Shown: positions 6,680 through 8,463 of the stretch, piece by piece
How the letters are laid out: each line of letters opens with the position of its first letter
How positions within the stretch are numbered: the first letter of the stretch is position 1
Assembly: GCA_020056155.1 (NCBI GenBank)
Contig: JAGVII010000131.1
Coordinates: 1-8,463, forward strand
Direction: 5' to 3'
Length of the DNA stretch: 8,463 nt
Source: Afipia sp.
Lineage (GTDB): Bacteria; Pseudomonadota; Alphaproteobacteria; Rhizobiales; Xanthobacteraceae
Made by a program: the position numbers and the translations under genes
Notes under the pieces: model-generated
Told to the model about the DNA's origin: nothing
Databases searched by the model: none
Seen by the model: only the letters and a program-made list of their open reading frames with translations

Positions 6680-6705
6680 TGGGCTGGTTGGTGTGGGGAA
6701 TGTTG

Positions 6706-8463
6706 ATGATTGCTGAGGACGCGACTTTACAGACAGCGAACCGGTTCGATGCGTCCCTGACCCAAGACGGGCGCTACCGATTGTTGATCGAAGCGGTAAC
6801 CGACTACGCCATATACATGCTCGATCCTGAAGGGCGGGTGACGAGCTGGAATCCGGGCGCGCAACGATTCAAGGGCTATACCGCCTCTGAAATCATCGGC
6901 CGTCATTTTTCCGAGTTCTATGTCGACGAGGATCGCAGGTCCGGGCTTCCGGCGCGGGCACTCGCGATATCGGCACGAGAAGGCAAGTTCGAGAGCGAGG
7001 GCTGGCGTATCCGCAAGGACGGCAGCCGGTTCTGGGCTCACGTGGTCATCGACCCGATCCGCTCTACCGAGGGGCAACTCGTCGGCTTCGCCAAGATTAC
7101 ACGCGACCTCACCGAGCGGAGGGCGGCTGAACAACGCCTCAAGCAAAACGAGGAACAGTTCCGGCTGCTGGTGCAGGGCGTGACCGATTACGCGCTTTAC
7201 ATGCTCGATCCGCAGGGACGCGTGAACAGCTGGAATGTCGGCGCGGAGCGGATCAAGCAATACCGCGCCGACGAGATCATCGGCCAGCATTTTTCAAAAT
7301 TCTATTCGGAGGGCGACCGGCAGAAGGGCGAGCCGCAGAAGGCGCTGGACACTGCACTCCGCGAGGGCCGTTTCGAAAAGGAAGGCTGGCGCGTGCGCAA
7401 GGACGGCACGCAGTTCTGGGCCAATGTCATCATAGATCCGATCCGCGATGACGCCGGTACACTCATCGGCTTCGCCAAGGTGACGCGCGACATCACAGAG
7501 CGCCGGGAGATGCAAAAAGCTCTCGAACAGACGCGCGAAGCGCTGGCCCATTCGCAGAAGATGGATGCGATCGGACAGTTGACCGGCGGCATCGCCCACG
7601 ATTTCAACAATCTGCTGATGGTCATTCTTGGAAGTCTCGAGCTTGTCGGCAGACGGCTTCCGGACGACGAACGAATCGCAACGCTGATCTCCAACGCGAC
7701 ACAGGCCGCACAGCGCGGCGCCGCGCTGACCCAGCGCATGCTGGCTTTCGCGCGCCGCCAGGATCTCGATCTCAGGCCGGTCGATGTGCCGGGCCTCGTG
7801 CTTGGCATGACCGATCTGCTGCAGAGATCTCTCGGCCCGTCGGTGTCGATCGAGACGAAGTTTCCGCCAAAGCTCAATCTTGTTCACGCCGACGCCAATC
7901 AGCTCGAAATGGCGTTGCTGAATCTCGCGGTGAATGCGCGCGACGCGATGCCGGGGGGCGGCAATATCGTCATCGCGGCGCGCGACGAAACCGTCAAAGG
8001 CCGCTCTCAGGGCAAACTGAAAGCGGGGCGCTATGTCTGCCTTTCGGTGAAGGACACCGGCGAGGGCATGGATCGGGCGACGCTGGGACGCGCGATGGAG
8101 CCGTTCTTCACCACGAAAGGCGTCGGCCGCGGTACCGGGCTGGGATTGTCCATGGTTCACGGCATGACTGAACAGTCCGGCGGCCGCTTCGTGCTGAAAA
8201 GCCGGAAGGGCGAAGGCACAACAGCGGAGATCTGGCTCCCCGTCGCCAAGGCGGGCAAGGCTGCGGAGAGCGAGCGTTTCGTCCCCCACGGCGCGCCTCA
8301 CACGCGCCCGCTCGTGGTGCTTGCCGTCGATGATGACGGTCTCGTGCTGATGAACACCACGGTGATGCTGCAGGATATGGGGCACAAGGTGTTCGAGGCA
8401 GCGTCAGGAAATCAGGCACTCGATATCCTGCGGCGCGAGCAATCGGTTGATCTCGTGATCACC
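6706..8463 (+). CDS. Hybrid PAS-PAS sensor histidine kinase with C-terminal receiver domain (3' end outside window)
   Basis: A cytoplasmic two-component sensor: a signal sensed by the PAS domains is expected to control autophosphorylation on histidine and then phosphotransfer to an attached receiver. In the 586 visible residues the order is PAS/PAC 1 (about 25-139), PAS/PAC 2 (153-267), a HisKA helix pair with GQLTGGIAHDFNNLL (phospho-histidine H298), and a HATPase_c domain with N-box LNLAVNARDAMP (N406, N410), G1-box KDTGEGMD (D450), F-box PFFTTKG (from 466) and the glycine-rich GRGTGLGLSM. The receiver begins near 532 with VVLAVDDDG (acidic D542-D544). The window ends at DLVIT, right before the aspartate expected to be phosphorylated. 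No membrane segment or signal peptide is present. The start at 6706 is chosen because GGGGA (6695-6699) sits six bases ahead; an in-frame ATG at 6700 is too close to it. AHDFNN marks an ordinary HisKA kinase, not an HWE kinase. Transcription is probably EcfG dependent. Confidence 0.93.
   Translation, partial: MIAEDATLQTANRFDASLTQDGRYRLLIEAVTDYAIYMLDPEGRVTSWNPGAQRFKGYTASEIIGRHFSEFYVDEDRRSGLPARALAISAREGKFESEGWRIRKDGSRFWAHVVIDPIRSTEGQLVGFAKITRDLTERRAAEQRLKQNEEQFRLLVQGVTDYALYMLDPQGRVNSWNVGAERIKQYRADEIIGQHFSKFYSEGDRQKGEPQKALDTALREGRFEKEGWRVRKDGTQFWANVIIDPIRDDAGTLIGFAKVTRDITERREMQKALEQTREALAHSQKMDAIGQLTGGIAHDFNNLLMVILGSLELVGRRLPDDERIATLISNATQAAQRGAALTQRMLAFARRQDLDLRPVDVPGLVLGMTDLLQRSLGPSVSIETKFPPKLNLVHADANQLEMALLNLAVNARDAMPGGGNIVIAARDETVKGRSQGKLKAGRYVCLSVKDTGEGMDRATLGRAMEPFFTTKGVGRGTGLGLSMVHGMTEQSGGRFVLKSRKGEGTTAEIWLPVAKAGKAAESERFVPHGAPHTRPLVVLAVDDDGLVLMNTTVMLQDMGHKVFEAASGNQALDILRREQSVDLVIT
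6778..7506 (+). repeat. Intragenic tandem duplication of the PAS/PAC module
   Basis: Codons 25-139 and 153-267 of the kinase align without a gap at a constant offset of 384 bases (128 codons). By hand count about 75 of 115 residues are identical. Shared blocks include VTDYA, YMLDP, EIIG, RKDG, IDPIR and GFAK. The region between the copies is a short charged linker. Confidence 0.85.

Noticed and set aside
6778..7506. Haem-binding (FixL-like) or LOV photoreceptor PAS domains
   Set aside because: I see no histidine at the FixL haem position and no NCRFLQ cysteine motif of LOV domains in either copy.
7555..7620. HWE-type general-stress kinase
   Set aside because: The H-box reads GGIAHDFNNLL, typical of ordinary HisKA kinases, and the HWE signature is absent.
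7294..8385. Long minus-strand open frame of 363 codons antisense to the hybrid kinase
   Set aside because: The plus strand carries complete HisKA and HATPase motifs. The antisense product has shadow-like composition and no recognisable motif.

Overview
This 8.46-kb window is ordinary chromosomal sequence from a GC-rich alphaproteobacterium, most likely of the Bradyrhizobium/Rhodopseudomonas group (Nitrobacteraceae). The pointers are the codon use, a small secreted DUF3551 protein (a family I associate with that group), a TAXI-type TRAP transporter, a hybrid PAS histidine kinase, and an exact match to the alphaproteobacterial EcfG (general stress response) promoter. There are no rRNA or tRNA genes, insertion sequences, CRISPR arrays or phage genes. 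The longest stretch without a gene is about 160 bases.

Left part (1-2351, + strand): the 3' end of a TAXI-family periplasmic solute-binding protein gene, then its fused DctQ-DctM TRAP permease. Together they form a secondary uptake system for an unidentified, probably organic-anion, substrate. A GC-rich stem-loop lies between the two genes and may set their relative expression. Middle left (2348-3762, - strand): a CHAD-domain protein (predicted polyphosphate binding) and, upstream of it, a two-repeat YccF inner-membrane protein. The CHAD gene and the permease converge so tightly that they share one TTAA for both stop codons.

Right part (3905 to the end, + strand): a small secreted DUF3551 protein with four cysteines followed by a plausible intrinsic terminator; a DUF3095 protein whose N-terminal half looks like a class III nucleotidyl cyclase core; an unrecognised secreted, beta-rich protein; and a hybrid sensor kinase (PAS-PAS-HisKA-HATPase-receiver). 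The window cuts the kinase just before its expected phospho-acceptor aspartate. A canonical GGAAC-N16-CGTT EcfG promoter sits 26 bases upstream of its chosen start, so this kinase is probably made under general stress.

The genes do not form one evident system. The strongest leads are the EcfG promoter in front of the kinase, the near-identical tandem PAS domains, the cyclase-like aspartates of the DUF3095 protein, and the stem-loop inside the TRAP operon.
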